Positions 47,201 through 59,113 of a stretch of 64,000 nucleotides of DNA are shown one piece after another. A program made the translations under genes and the position numbers. Under the pieces are notes generated by a model that was given only the letters and a program-made list of their open reading frames with translations, made no database searches and was not told the origin of the DNA. Position 1 is the first letter of the stretch, and each line of letters opens with the position of its first letter. The stretch covers positions 1 through 64,000 of the forward strand of contig JASAMV010000565.1 of assembly GCA_030248065.1 (NCBI GenBank), given 5' to 3'. Source of the stretch: Rhynchonema sp. JSB1_4 (lineage: Eukaryota; Nematoda; Chromadorea; Monhysterida; Xyalidae).

Positions 47201-50200
47201 GCTTAGAACGCATCTGAAACAATCATATTGTAAAAAGGTAAAAAAATGAACTTTGATTCGAAATCTTGCTCTTATAGGTTGATCCCGTGGGCATCTGTCG
47301 TGCTGTGTGGTGGGCAGAGCAAGCTGCACTTGGTCGTTAGAGTGAATGAACACAAGCGTTGTTCGATTGTGCAGTGATTGGAGTGATCGACCGGCACTAC
47401 GGGTGAACAAAAATAAACTTGCCTCGTTTACTGCGAAAAAATTGTGCAACAAACGCAAATTCCACTCGATCCGCAGCGATCACGAAGCTTGGTAAAGCTC
47501 AGCCGAGCTCTCCCAGCATTACGTTCGATCAACCGTGAATGAATGAGTGAATTCAATCAGTCAACCCACCCCATCAATGACATCAATATCGGGGGAATGA
47601 TTGAAGAACTCGTCAGCGATGTCCGGTGCAGCGAACAGCAGAATGACCGGCGGCGATTGTGGGGCGTCGTAGACACGCGATGCGAGTGCTTGCCAGTTGG
47701 ACAGCGTCAGATCGACGAAATGCTCGACGCAAATGTGCTCGTCGGGTGGGTGCACCTGCGCACGAACGAAGCATCTGGTACATGCATGCCATCAGTATTG
47801 GCCGTGCAACACGGTCGGACAACGTCTACGACCACCACGACCATCACGCACTCCTGCTGACCACGAAATGAAAAAGATTGGGCGAAATCAAATTCGGTGA
47901 TCGGATGCTGCCTGTTGGTCACGTTGCTTTTGAGTTATGCTATTTCAAGACTGATGCTACATTTAACTTGCATCAGCTTTTCTCGAATGTCATGCAAAAC
48001 TCACCTGACCACTATGGCACGACCGATCATCAAATTTGATTTTGCCCCTCGTGGTTGGACGGTACTTAGCGGTTTTGAGCAGCAAAAAAGGACTTTTTCA
48101 GTGAAGTGGGATGGGATATTTAGTCCAAATTTACGCGCTTAATACTGTTTTGCACTTTTGTATGCCGTATATTTATTACTTTTGGATTATTTTCGTTTTT
48201 TAACTACAATTTTTCAACAGGATATTTATGCCAAACCTTATTGTGGTCAATCCGTGCCTTTTCGAAGCTGGTCTTCAACGGATAGCCGAACTGATTGTTC
48301 TCATAGACCACACTGACATGTCGCCAATCCATGTACGCAAGCAGGTCAACCTGAAACTCAGGCGTCAGAAAAGTGAAATCGATTTTTGCATCACCGTAAA
48401 ATTTGCTAGCATTTCACTGCCACGTGTTGAAACGAAGGAAATCAAAGAAACGAAAAACTACAGTATGTATCCCCAATACTAACGACTCCTCGTGCTGCAA
48501 AAGCATCGCTCGCGATTGTGCGCGCAAAAAAGTCGAACTTTTTCGTCTGGTCGAACGCAGCACTCGTCGATGACGAAGCAACCAGTGGGATGCAGAAACC
48601 CTGAAATTCAGGGACAGTTGCAAGTTTAAGCACTATACAACTACGCTTGGACCACGGGAGCAACATACAATTTTTCTTTGAACCGTGCATATTGCTATGG
48701 GGCTGGACCACAAATTCTATCCTGGAACGCAACTTTTACGCTGGTTTAGGTTCCTCGTTGAGTCCTCAATTTTGATGCAAAAACCGGGTCAAAAATTGTC
48801 TTCAGCTTGCTGTATGTTCCCTCAGTCGTCATCTCAAGCAACGTGATACCTACTATACAAGTACGTACCTAATAATGTGTAACAGATGTTCAACGTAAAA
48901 TAACAGATTTGAACCTGCAATAAGTAATTCAAATCCTTTGCAATCGAACTCTCAAAATGTCCGACCACCGCAACGGCATTGCTGTGGGCCAACGCTAATT
49001 GGCCTTGTGATGACGTGATTGGTTGCCAGTTAAATCTGTGTGCATGAGAATTCGGATACGATACGTTAATTGCACACGAAAATGCGATGCCATATTTATT
49101 CATCACAGGATCATGACGGCAAGACTAATGTCCCGCACCAAGCAATATTGGGCAAAGACATTTTGTTACCAATTTCCAAGCGAGTGGTGCACCAGGACCA
49201 GGTCATCCTCAATACGAGTGCCCCAGATGCTCAAACCAAGACCATCACATACAAGATACGAATTCAGTTGTGAAGATGATATCGATGCCGGCCCTAACCG
49301 ATGAGCGTTCGGCTCACAAAAGGCCAACGGCAGAACGGCCAGACTGCGTTGCAGGGCCATCGGTTCGCTCTGACACGAATCGAACATGATCGTACCCAGT
49401 TGGATGTCGCTGAAGAGGCTCAGCACTGGTATTAATAATTTATGGTAAGACTATAAACGACCATTGGGTGCGTCCAGTTGTCATCAGTGTGAAAAGGCAG
49501 CACATCATTTGAATTGCCTTCCCGCTCCACAAATGCAGAATTAACAAAAATACTAACACCAAAGACTATAGCTTAAAATTAATCTAGATTCCGGAAGGCA
49601 CTTATGCACTCCTCGCGTTGTCGTGTGTTAGGGTAGTGGACACTGCATTGCACACAGTGCAATATAGGGTGGAACTTTCGAAACGGTGTAAAGGTCAGTT
49701 GGGCGTAAAGGTCGGTGTAAAGTTCGGTCGAAAGCTCGGTCGGCGTAGCTCGGTGTAAACGTGAAACATCGCCTGTTATTAACGTGGAATGTTTCAAGTT
49801 TACACCGAGGTCTATCACACTGAGCTGTCGACCGAGCTTTCCACCGACCTTTACACCCAACTGACCTTTACACCGTTTCGAAAATATCACCCATACTCGG
49901 TGTGGACACGGACATGTACATACCGAGGTGGGATTACGTACATACACAACCGGAACGGCACTGGGCTATTGGCGCACCAGGTCATCGTCAGTGCAAAAGA
50001 CACGCTGTAGCCCAGAACTATTCGAGTGAAAAAGTAAGTAATCAACCTGAACAAATCCTTATCGCGCTGCTGCACTGTGTAGTAGTGTGACTCGGATAGG
50101 ATGACACTGTCGATGTTGAGGGTCGATTGGCAGTGCTGCAAATGGACAACCCTGTCAGTAGCGCACCCATCTGACATTTTCCACCAAGTTTTTTCGCCAC

Positions 50201-50478
50201 TGACAAATAAATAGATAAATTCGCATTCATTTGTTTTCTGTCTTCTGACTCGGTAAGGTACTCTTTATTACCTGTGTCTTTCTATCTCTTGTGTGAAAGT
50301 CAAACACGCCGCCAATTTGTACGTCGCCCTGCATTGTGAAACAGTCGAAATTGCCCGTCGATGCATCACGAAATATTTTGTCGCAACTGATCAACGTGGT
50401 TGAAGCAATGGAGCGATCTAGCAGTGGAAACAGAAGAACACACAGCGACAGTTTCATTGCACGAGATATTGGCGACAT
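41280..50478 (-). CDS. class C G-protein-coupled receptor, metabotropic glutamate receptor-like (17 exons)
   Basis: Minus-strand exons: 50272-50478, 50047-50135, 49951-50004, 49299-49418, 48915-49035, 48484-48600, 48237-48350, 47570-47755, 46992-47213, 46473-46676, 45583-45772, 44771-45018, 44303-44527, 43659-43816, 42967-43276, 42550-42700, 41280-41572. Total 3,009 nt, about 1,002 residues. Signals in order: signal peptide (SLCVLLFPLL), Venus-flytrap motifs GDVQIGGVFDFH, LGTIMFDSC, VVGHFESS, IPLVASSSTSAAF, QVIWIGNLGSKAIPS; a nine-cysteine linker domain ending WYGCRPLQDEC; then seven hydrophobic helices including RFYQSPIVKASARSL after TM1. The nine-Cys linker separates it from GABA-B receptors. 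The usual tyrosine in the GNYG motif is replaced (NQFGY), so ligand preference is uncertain. Start could also be 50457. Several introns hold MITEs. Confidence 0.88.
41890..42306 (+). mobile_element. hAT-like MITE family 1, left-truncated copy
   Basis: Core and right end (GCCCAACCCTA) match the family. The left TIR is missing and a C-rich run replaces it. It lies in the last intron of the class C GPCR. Confidence 0.75.
45061..45376. mobile_element. foldback MITE in GPCR intron
   Basis: Imperfect inverted ends, GTGCCGGGCAATTGAGCAAAG and its counterpart, continue through AGTTTGACCAAG and TTGAGCAAGTGA. The centre has gcctaagcc words. It sits between GPCR exons 12 and 11. Confidence 0.6.
45923..46447 (+). 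mobile_element. hAT-like MITE family 1, copy 5
   Basis: 525 bp, TIR CAGGGTTGGGC/GCCCAACCCTG, exact TSD ACCCCAAC. It ends 25 bases from exon 10 of the GPCR, so it occupies the intron close to a splice donor. Confidence 0.93.
49667..49892. mobile_element. palindromic MITE (GGGTG family), copy 2
   Basis: 226-bp palindrome with 3-bp TSD ATA, inside the third intron of the GPCR gene. Confidence 0.85.
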
Positions 50479-50792
50479 GTTCCGCTTTGACACTGTCACG
50501 TTGCTTGGCTGATGTTCCAGATCTGAAAAATTATGGTTAACGGTTAAATTATGGTTAATTATGTTTGAAACACACGCCGGAAGAAACCAAGTTTTATGGC
50601 AGGAAAAAATGATAGACCTTTTGATAGGAAGCTTTATTGACCTTCTTGTATTTGCGACTTGACTGGTGCACAATACTCACACAGACCACGATCGCGTTGC
50701 ACAAAAGTGAACATAAGCAGGTCCGCCTTACTTAAAAGCTTATCACTAAGATCTGTCTTTTTGGGTTGTGCAACCCAGCGCAAAACGGCAAA

Positions 50793-51019
50793 GGATGATA
50801 TTTTCGAAACGGTGTGAAGGTCAGTTGCGGGTGTAAAGGTCGGTGGAAAGCTCGGTCGACAGCTCAGTGTGACATACCTTGGTGTAAACTTGAAACATTC
50901 CACATTAATAACAGGCAATGTTTCACGTTTACACCGAGCTACGCCGACCGAGCTTTCGACCGAACTTTACACCGACCTTACGCCCAACTGACCTTTACAC
51001 CGTTTCGAAAATTCCACCC
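50793..51019. mobile_element. palindromic MITE (GGGTG family), copy 3
   Basis: 227-bp copy, about 315 bases upstream of the GPCR start codon. The left TIR has a substitution (GGATG) and no TSD is evident. With copy 2 it brackets GPCR exons 1-3. Confidence 0.8.
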
Positions 51020-51496
51020 ATTGATCTACAATGCACACATATGAAACGTGTCTCTCGAGTTTCAAAAAAGAGCCAGATTTTTCAACATCATGTTGTTAAA
51101 GTTGCTTGTGGGCTCGTGTTTGATGCTCATATGGCAGGGGCATGGTTAAGTGATTTAAACTTGAGTAAACAAGCACTGACAGGTAAGAACTGTGCACATA
51201 CACCCAACCGTGTACATACTCACGTATTGTCATCTTTATGTGCTCATTTCAATTCAGTGGTGCACACGTGTTTTCCATGGCATTCAGGTAGACCCACACA
51301 TTCAGAGCTTTTGCCTTGTAAGATATGTACATTAGCAGAATGTGCGAGACAAATACTCATGATAAACACGGCACGTGACAAGTTACCGGAAGGGAAGGGC
51401 CGAACATCTTGAAAATCCATTAGGTAAATATAGTCGATATGCACTTGTTTATGTAGTTATGTAGTGTGTAGTTATGCATTACGTAGTTATGCGTCA

Positions 51497-51729
51497 CGGA
51501 CAAAACAGCGGGTGACAAAACCGCGGTTTTCTGAAGACATCACCCACTTAAATAGACATTTGCTAAAGGGCAGTGTCTGTAGGCCTAGCCTAATTATAAA
51601 TATGGAAAGTTATTGCCAGTAGAAATTATCCTTCTAAAAAGGGCAAATGAAATTGAAATGGAATGAGTAAAAGGCATTCAGTACTAGCTGTTTTGTCTCC
51701 CACTGTTTTGTCGACCGCTGTTTTGTCCG
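51497..51729. mobile_element. short GGACAAAACAGCGG-ended element
   Basis: Left CGGACAAAACAGCGGGTGACAAAACCGCGG and right CCGCTGTTTTGTCCG. The same end words occur in the composite element at 20798-22041. No TSD identified. Confidence 0.5.
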
Positions 51730-53144
51730 CTCCCCGTGGTAATGTTGTTTATCTCGATTATTGTGGTATTTATCACAACCTTTCATATGAGCCGTGACCA
51801 GTAATTTAGCATGACCGTACTGAACTTTCACCTGCAAATTTCCATTTTCAACAGCAAAACCAAGCCACAAACAAGCACAACCCTAAAGTTCACAGCGTGA
51901 ACAAAGTACTCAGGCTGCTGGGGCTTCATTACGCAAGTTTGTGTGCGGTTTGCTGAATATAGACACTTTCAGCAAAACAAAATTCTATAGTGGCCTATTT
52001 TTTCTATTATTTATACGATGGCAAATCATGGAGCAGCTCCTGATCAGCTAATGAAGTCGCTTGGGACCATGTATAAATATAGAACGAAAGCTCGTTTGTT
52101 TCTGGATAGATACTACAAGAACATTTTGAACAGCGCCAGTTATGAGTTAGGGTTCAGGAATCCCGATTCCCATTCGAAGCTCCGAGATTCCGAAGGGGAT
52201 TTGAATCCCGATCCCGTATATTAAGAAATATTTCCTTTTTTGCATGTCCTTTTCATTCCTAAACTGCTTTCGTCAAGGTTCGAGTAATAAAATTTGAAAA
52301 TGCGTAAAAACCTTCTGCTCTTACCTGAAAAAGTAATGCTCGGAGCTCGATCACAATTTTCGAAAATCAATGGGCCTAGTCCCGAACCCGAAACACGATT
52401 TCGGGATCTCGTTCGAGCACCGCTCACAGTTTTGCATTTTTTCTGGCTATGCTGGGTAAACTGTCACCGGTTCACTCTCCCCGACGTGTGACATTGTTTC
52501 GTGAGCGCCATTTGCCCCCCCCCCCTTTGAACTTCACGAACGAAAATAATGTTCTCGGGCATAAAAGACAGTCAGATTTGTATATCGCAATTGTTTCGAA
52601 CAAACTGTTGGATTAATTAAGGTGAGGCGATGAAAGCAATACTGCAAATGAGAGCGTATTCCACCAAGGTTGAAACACCATAGCCAAGAGGACATCTTTA
52701 CCGTCGCGCGCGGTCCGTCCCGGACTTTCGCACGCCACAGAGGTCTACTTTGCAGATCACAAACACTGTGAACAAACTGAAAATAGGTTGTCGATGCCAA
52801 TCACAGTGTATTTTTACACTCGGCGAGGGCGTGCCACGTCGAAGATATATAGAGTATATGTGTATGTATATAATTTTTACATATTAGTTGGGTTATACAC
52901 AGTAATCATGGTTGCCTTTCATGAATGGATTGGAGTGTGTCTGGATTGCCTACTGGTGTACACAATCTGCATCCCTTTGTTGGACTGCGCGCTGTCTCGG
53001 TTGCGCGCATGTGTGGTACAGGGTGCTCCAACAAACATGAAATCCCATTGGTGAAGCTGGATCTCGGCCCCGAGTATCTAATGAGAGATTAGTATAGTCC
53101 GTCCATCAGCTCATGTCACTTTGTGATGCTGTTGGCCAACTTGC

Positions 53145-53365
53145 TCCCTTCCTCCACGTTCTAATATAAGAGAAATTGAGTTTCAGAAAAAAACTATTTT
53201 TGCTCCTAGATTGTGGTTTTTATGAAATCGACGTGTTTTATCTATTTTAATTTAATTTAATTTTAAATTTGATCGAATTCAATCTTTTTCGACACATTTT
53301 GTTAGTTTTTTAGTGCAAAATCGGTCACACTCAATTTCTCTTTCATTAGAATGTGGAGGAAGGGA
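53145..53365. mobile_element. foldback MITE (TCCCTTCCTCC)
   Basis: Ends TCCCTTCCTCCACGTTCTAAT and its inverse, then GAGAAATTGAGT, around an AT-rich loop; 221 bp. Confidence 0.7.
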
Positions 53366-54025
53366 ACAAACCAGTCAGCAGCAACACAAAGTGCCATGAG
53401 CTGGTGGATGGACTATACACAATGTCAATTTATACATGCAAGCGACGTCGTTTTCTGTGGCAACCGTGTTTGGTTCAAGGGATTAGTTGCGAGGGGATTG
53501 AACAAGATCAGCTACATACACACGAGCAGGGATCCGGCCTTATCAAATTGTTTTGCTTATATTTACCCGGTACCCATACTGTATATGGATGTTGAGATCT
53601 GTGAGAACACCTGCTTTGTGGCCGAGCCCGCTGTCTTTGTGGTCAAAATTTGCATATTCGGTGCATTGCTCTTATCGAGGGCATGCTTATTGGGCACGAC
53701 TAGCTAAACCCTCAAAGGAACATGTAGGTAAATGTGTATGGGTAGTTATTCTATACTTGTACGTATATACGGTATGGTAACGGTGCGTAATCACATTGCG
53801 TGCTTGCAATTTGCATCCAGGCACCTGAGCCAGCAGCTTGACAATCTTTATGTGTGGCTTCTAGCCACGTGCTCCTTCCCCGTTTGTCACTTTGTTTCAA
53901 TTGCAAACCTCCTTGTATTGTTTTCCTGTAAATCCGCGTTGAGGTGTACTATACATATACGTTGTGTTTAGCAGTGTTGCACCAGTGACTTAGGTGCGGT
54001 TTGGCTCAGAAACGAGCTTCATATT

Positions 54026-54283
54026 TCAGATGTTTCCTATCACAAAAGGTTTTTTGTTTGGCTGGTCAAACTTAGACTCGGTATATTGTGGCTTCACTAT
54101 GTACACTGCTTGTAATGGATCTCTGTCCTCGCTATGCACAAATGTGACGGAGCTCTGTTTGTGAGTTTGCACGCTTTTTTGGAGACAAATTTGCCAGAGG
54201 CGTTCGCACTGACGAGCCCTGGCGCCTCGGTCTGTCTGCGAAAGCAGGGCGAGGCAGACCAACGTTACTTGCACCCAGTACAT
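54026..54283 (-). CDS. candidate small secreted protein (85 residues)
   Basis: A single minus-strand frame from ATG at 54283. It starts MYWVQVTLVCLALLSQTDRG, which fits a signal peptide. An Arg-rich ARARQCERLWQICLQK segment with two cysteines follows, then a polar tail ending KKPFVIGNI. The frame is open further upstream, so the start is chosen for the signal sequence. There are no splice sites and no paralogue in the window. It could be a chance frame. Confidence 0.35.
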   Translation of the reverse strand: MYWVQVTLVCLALLSQTDRGARARQCERLWQICLQKSVQTHKQSSVTFVHSEDRDPLQAVYIVKPQYTESKFDQPNKKPFVIGNI

Positions 54284-54753
54284 TAGAAGAACATCTATGT
54301 CATTATATTGATTATTGTACTTTGGGCGTACGTAAGCACGCATTAACAATATCAGAAGTGACGTGCAAATTAGTGCACATAAAATTGACCGTTACGTAAT
54401 CCAACGAAACAGCCCGACATAATTCACATGACACCCACGCGTCTGTGTTTCATGCCACGTGCATTTCGAAATGTGTTCTGCCAACAAACATGTGCACGTT
54501 GCCCACGAGATTATAATGGTGCTCTGAGTTATTTTTTAGCTGATAGGTACTCCTGTGGGAAAGTTGAGTTGACAACAAATCGGAACTACCAAAAATACCG
54601 CCACTTGTAAATGGTAAATGGACCAAAGTGGCTCCGATTTTGTTCATTGTCACTATTCAACGGATGTGATATGAACCGATCATCTGATGTACCTTGATTT
54701 TCAGAGTGTTCATTTTTAAATTTTGAGTTGCCCAGCGGCGTGCATAATAGGAG

Positions 54754-55508
54754 CAGGGTTGGGCAAAAAAACAAAAAATTAAAGAAACGTGTTTTTTTTA
54801 AAAAACACGGTTTTAAAAAGTAATTTAAAAAAATATTTAAAAAAAATATTTTTTTAAATTTCGCCTTGGAACAATATTGTCTAAAACGTTCAAAAATGAC
54901 CTTTTTCGAGCTTAAAATTGGTAATTTTTTTCCCAGGGTGCGTGATGGTTTCTTCACACAAGTGCATGCGGCGCTTGTTTTTCACATCTTGGCGCCTCTG
55001 AAAGCGTTTACCATGTGCCTTGATGTAAAACATAAGGTACGTGTGTTTCTTTCGTCAGTAGTTCACGGATGACGAGCTTCATCAGAGCAATCAAAGTTGT
55101 TTAGACAACCAATATTCAGGACAAACTGCAAAATATCTGGTTTCTGTATAGGCAATCTACATATACATACGTTATCACGTAAATATACCTCATTTGGTCA
55201 TCTCTGATGCACACGTGCAGCAACACCAAGAGACAGAACATCGGTCAGTGGCCCATGTGGGCTTTAGGCCCCATCAGTTACTGGAAGGGCACAAATATAA
55301 CACAGGAAAACTCGCCAATAAGTCACATTCAGGAAGTATAATTGCTCATCGTATATTTTATTAGCCATTTTTGTATTCATCTTCTAATTTTGCAAAAAAT
55401 TTGAATCATTTAATTGCATTGAATCGAAAATTTACAAAAAAATATTTTTATTCAAAAAAATATTTTTTTAAAAAAATTTTCATTTAAAAAATATTTTTTC
55501 CAACCCTG
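54754..55508. mobile_element. 755-bp hAT-like element with CAGGGTTGGGC ends
   Basis: TIR CAGGGTTGGGC at the left, CCAACCCTG at the right, and exact 8-bp TSD AATAGGAG. The interior differs from family 1 except for the A/T-run ends, so it is another non-autonomous member mobilised by the same ends. Internal frames are not transposase-like. Confidence 0.88.
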
Positions 55509-56339
55509 AATAGGAGTGCGGCGCGCGGACTATTTTGATGAATATCTGCCACTCTGTTGGGACACGGAAGCATGGTAAGTTGACAACACGGCTGAGTTTT
55601 CACTGATTCACTCTGGCATCCCTCAGACAAATCATATAATTGGAAATCAAACGTTGCCATGAGTATACATCGATTATATTACATACATTAAGTATGCACG
55701 CTACGATCAGTCGGGCGGGAGAAATTTACCCCTGGTGTGTGGTCCTTTCACAACAGACGATCAGGCAGTGAGTGGTTAATAAAAAAATTTTTTTATTCAA
55801 ACCCCATTTTTTTTTTAAAAAAAAAATTTTTTTTTAATTTAAAAAAAAATTTTTTTATTCCAGCCAAAAACTGCCAGAAACGAAAAAAAATGAGCGCCAA
55901 AGCAAAAAATAGTGGCATTTTTCTTCCATAACGTGTGGTAAGTGCATATAAAGCACTCACGACACGAAAACAATACTAAACAATGGTCAATGAGTACCAA
56001 CAGTAGTCAGGTACACACCCGTACACTTCCCCCACGTGGTGTGGGTGCCTTGGTGTGGCTTTGTGACACTCAAGACGGTAAATTTGGGTGAAACTATTGC
56101 CTCTTGGTACACGACCAATGCAAATATGTGACAAACAGTGTAAATATAGGGTGAATATCACACCGAATCACTGCTTTCGGGTCTGTTGCATGGATAAATG
56201 CATGCCCACCCAGTCACATGTACACGTGTAATCATATGAGAGGCCATGTGAGAGTGTGCACTATGTCTGGATGCCACAAAACAACGATTATGGCACCCAA
56301 TACAGCCATGGTAGGGTCGGGTGATGTTAACAGTAGCAA

Positions 56340-56510
56340 TTTTTATGCAAAAAATAGCACTTTTAGAGCAAAAAAATAGAGAAATTTTCGAATTTTGAAA
56401 TAATAAAAAAAAAATTTTTTTTTTAACTTTTGGAACGAATTTTTTTTTTTAAAAAAAAAATTTTTTTTTTAATAAAAAAAAAAAATTTTTTTTTTTAAAA
56501 AACCACTGCG
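56340..56510. repeat. A/T homopolymer-rich inverted tract
   Basis: Alternating runs of A and T (up to 13) form an inverted structure like the end regions of the CAGGGTTG elements, but no TIR or TSD is visible. A similar tract is at 55780-55860. Confidence 0.5.
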
Positions 56511-56847
56511 ATCAGGCCAATTGACATGCATAGGATGTGGCCAACCCAGATCATCAACTAAAAATGTCAACTCAAAGCAGCCGTGTGTGCATGAGAAACA
56601 ATGCATTGCGGCATTCGGCGTTTAATTGACGACTTTGGTTGACGATATCTGAGCTGACGAGTTGAACGTAAGCCCATGATCCTCACAGTGGTCTCGTGTT
56701 TCAGGGTAATGTTCCATTATTGCCGATGGAGTTGTGCTCGAATTGTGAGTCGATCGGTTAGCCGCATGTTTTTGTTGTGTCTGTTTGTTGGAGATCTGTA
56801 TAGGTACTGTATAAGGATCTTTTTGTGTGTCAGCCTCGTGATTGGTT

Positions 56848-56943
56848 TCTGTTGTTCTAGTGCATGGAGCTTAGTGGAAACAAAGCGTTGTTTGATCTTC
56901 ATATTGGCACGAAGCCTGGGTTCGATTCCCAGACGTACAAGTA
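56848..56943 (+). tRNA. tRNA-like sequence (A- and B-box)
   Basis: GAGCTTAGTGG with a pairing GCTT...AAGC arm resembles a D-arm and A-box. CTGGGTTCGATTCCCAG about 40 bases later is a perfect T-arm with B-box. The anticodon arm is poor and the acceptor stem pairs only partly, so this is probably a tRNA pseudogene or SINE head. Confidence 0.4.
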
Positions 56944-57286
56944 ATTTTTTGTGCACAAACGATTTCGGATTGTACGTGCGGTCCCGTTATTAAGAACCCC
57001 CTCTGCTGTTATTCGGTGTCCTATTGCCGCATGATCATACCGTAGTTGATTTATAGGTGTTTCTCTGTTGACGTTGTGCTGACAGGTAGTGATTCGAGTC
57101 TGCACTTGAGCACTTGGTGATGTCACTGTGTTCACCTGCATGTTTTGAAGATTCTGTGAATGAAAACAATGGTCTTTCTGTCAAACGCACTTGAAAAAAA
57201 AGAACCCAGTAAAGGAACGATTGAAAAAGACGAACCTCAGGACTTTTATCAGACCAAGGTACATGCTGTGTTTTATTATATTTCAG

Positions 57287-58504
57287 TCGACGCCGATGAG
57301 TTACGCCGTTTGGCGCGTCGCTTCAAGAAACTCGACCTTGACAAATCAGGGGCATTGTCGGTCGACGAATTCATGACGTTGCCGGAGCTGAAACAGAACC
57401 CATTGGCCAGAAGGGTCATTGATATTTTTGATGAGGACGGAAATGGAGAGGTCGACTTCAGAGGTGCGCTGGGCGACTGATTTGGTCAATTTCGTCGAAA
57501 ATACACAGAGTGCACTCTTTTTAGTTCTGCCTGCAGTTTAGTCCCCTATTCATTCACTGATTTCCATGAAGGATCTTCCAATGTTCTATCGTCTTTCCAC
57601 GCGTTGTGCGTGTCACGATAAGGAGCCAATGAGCCCGTTCAAAACATAGCGCCTTCTTTACAGAGTTCATCCGCGGCATATCACAATTCAGCGTCAAGGG
57701 CGACAAATTGATGAAACTGAAATGTATGGGTGTGGTGGTGTCGGTTGTTTTCGTGTTATTCCTTGACCATTTCTTTCGAACATTATTTGGAGCCTTGATT
57801 CTTGACGATATTATTACCTTGTGCACACTGAATTTGTGGTTGTCGGCTAGGAGACGCGGTAAATGTGTCCGATATCTTGATCACAATAGAATTAGCCAAA
57901 GTACCTACTATGCATCAGTGAATTGCAGTCGCATTCCGAATCTACGACATCGACAACGATGGTTACATATCGAACGGCGAGCTGTTCGTGGTGCTCAAGA
58001 TGATGGTCGGCTCGAATCTGAAGGACTCGCAACTGCAGCAGATTGTCGACAAAACGATCATGTACCACGACACCGATCACGACGGCCGCATCAGTTTTGA
58101 CGAGTTCACGGCGGTCGGTTCGAGGTGGTGTTATACGTATGTGGTGCACTCGCACTGACGATCACCTGGTGCACCGCTCCCGTCTGTGCGAGCACAAAAA
58201 ACACATTTTTTAGTCATTTTGATAACATGACCCAAGTTGTGCGATGCGTTATGAATCAGTAACCGGTACTCTCCATTTAGTCGATACACTTCAAAGCAGT
58301 CCTGCATGTGCTTGCTCGCACCGCTTGTCGAAAAACAATAAGTCTTGCGCATTTCGTTGCAGACGGTTAAGAATAACTTGATAAGTGGAACCGATACTGT
58401 ACATTCGGAACCGCTTTGTTATGCGCACGGCAGCAACATTCGTTTCGCAATTGCAGATTGTGGGCGACATGGATTGCTACAAGAAAATGGTGGTCAACCC
58501 GTGA
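57287..58504 (+). CDS. CNB: calcineurin subunit B (exons 2-5)
   Basis: Plus-strand exons 57287-57463, 57664-57723, 57929-58113 and 58457-58504, all phase-consistent. They encode the regulatory Ca2+-binding subunit of the calcineurin phosphatase. Four complete EF-hand loops are visible: [48 protein letters not shown]. The family motifs [36 protein letters not shown] and LQQIVDKTI are present, and the C-terminus ends KKMVVNP. Exon 1 (MGN plus about 12 residues, carrying the myristoylation site) must lie upstream and was not found. Its last base should complete the codon before DADE. The apparent ATG at 57160 is in a different reading context and is not the start. Confidence 0.92.
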
Positions 58505-58709
58505 TGGTACAAATTAAACGTTTACTTGACGCCAAATCTGTCCGAATTCGCCAGGACACAAAGGATGTCAACAAAATATCCAAGAGCGGTCATATTGCCA
58601 AAATGTGATTGTAAATTCCCCAAACAGCCCAACATTTTTCGCGCGCGCCTTCAAGCAAAATTCACTTTGAAGCACTGCACACGTCGTAGCTTGGTTGAGC
58701 CTGCCAGGG

Positions 58710-59113
58710 CAGTGGTGTTGTTGGGAAATCAAAAAGTCAGGATACCGGATACCCAAAATCCAAAATTTTCGGATACCAGATACCCAAAATGAAAAATCTC
58801 GGATACCAGGGGAGGGTTGCCATCCAAAATAAAAAATGTCGGATACCCAGGGGGGATTGTTCAAAAAATGTCAATTTTCTAGAGGAAAATTGGTGTTGGA
58901 AGCGCAAAAATGGTCATTTCCGGGGTCATGCTTGTGATGCCAGCAAGCGATTTTGAGCATTTTGAAGGTAAAGATGGGTGATTTTTACGGTTTTCGGAAA
59001 AATTTTAGGGTAGGATACCCTTGGACAAAAAGTCAGGATACCGGATACCCCTGGGTAAAAAAATTAAGATACCGGATACTAGGGGGCCCTCCCCCCCGCC
59101 GACGACACCACTG
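58710..59113. mobile_element. hAT-like MITE family 2b
   Basis: TIR CAGTGGTGTTGTTGGG/GACGACACCACTG. Flanks are TGCCAGGG and CGCCAGGA (6/8). Subterminal GATACCGGATACCC words replace the CCCATACC words of family 2. It lies just after the calcineurin B gene, and a fragment is at 14575-14740. Confidence 0.78.

Larger units (their letters stand above)
51020..54025. other. no firmly supported gene
   Basis: This stretch holds a GGACAAAACAGCGG element (51497-51729) and a foldback MITE (53145-53365). An open frame at 52018-52140 (MANHGAAPDQLMKSLGTMYK, Arg/Lys/Tyr-rich afterwards) might be a first exon. The frame at 53351-53707 starts inside the MITE and is not convincing. Confidence 0.4.

Noticed and set aside
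57160..57259. ATG at 57160 as the calcineurin B start
   Set aside because: The encoded N-terminus lacks MGN and the junction phase to DADEL is wrong. The real first exon must be elsewhere.
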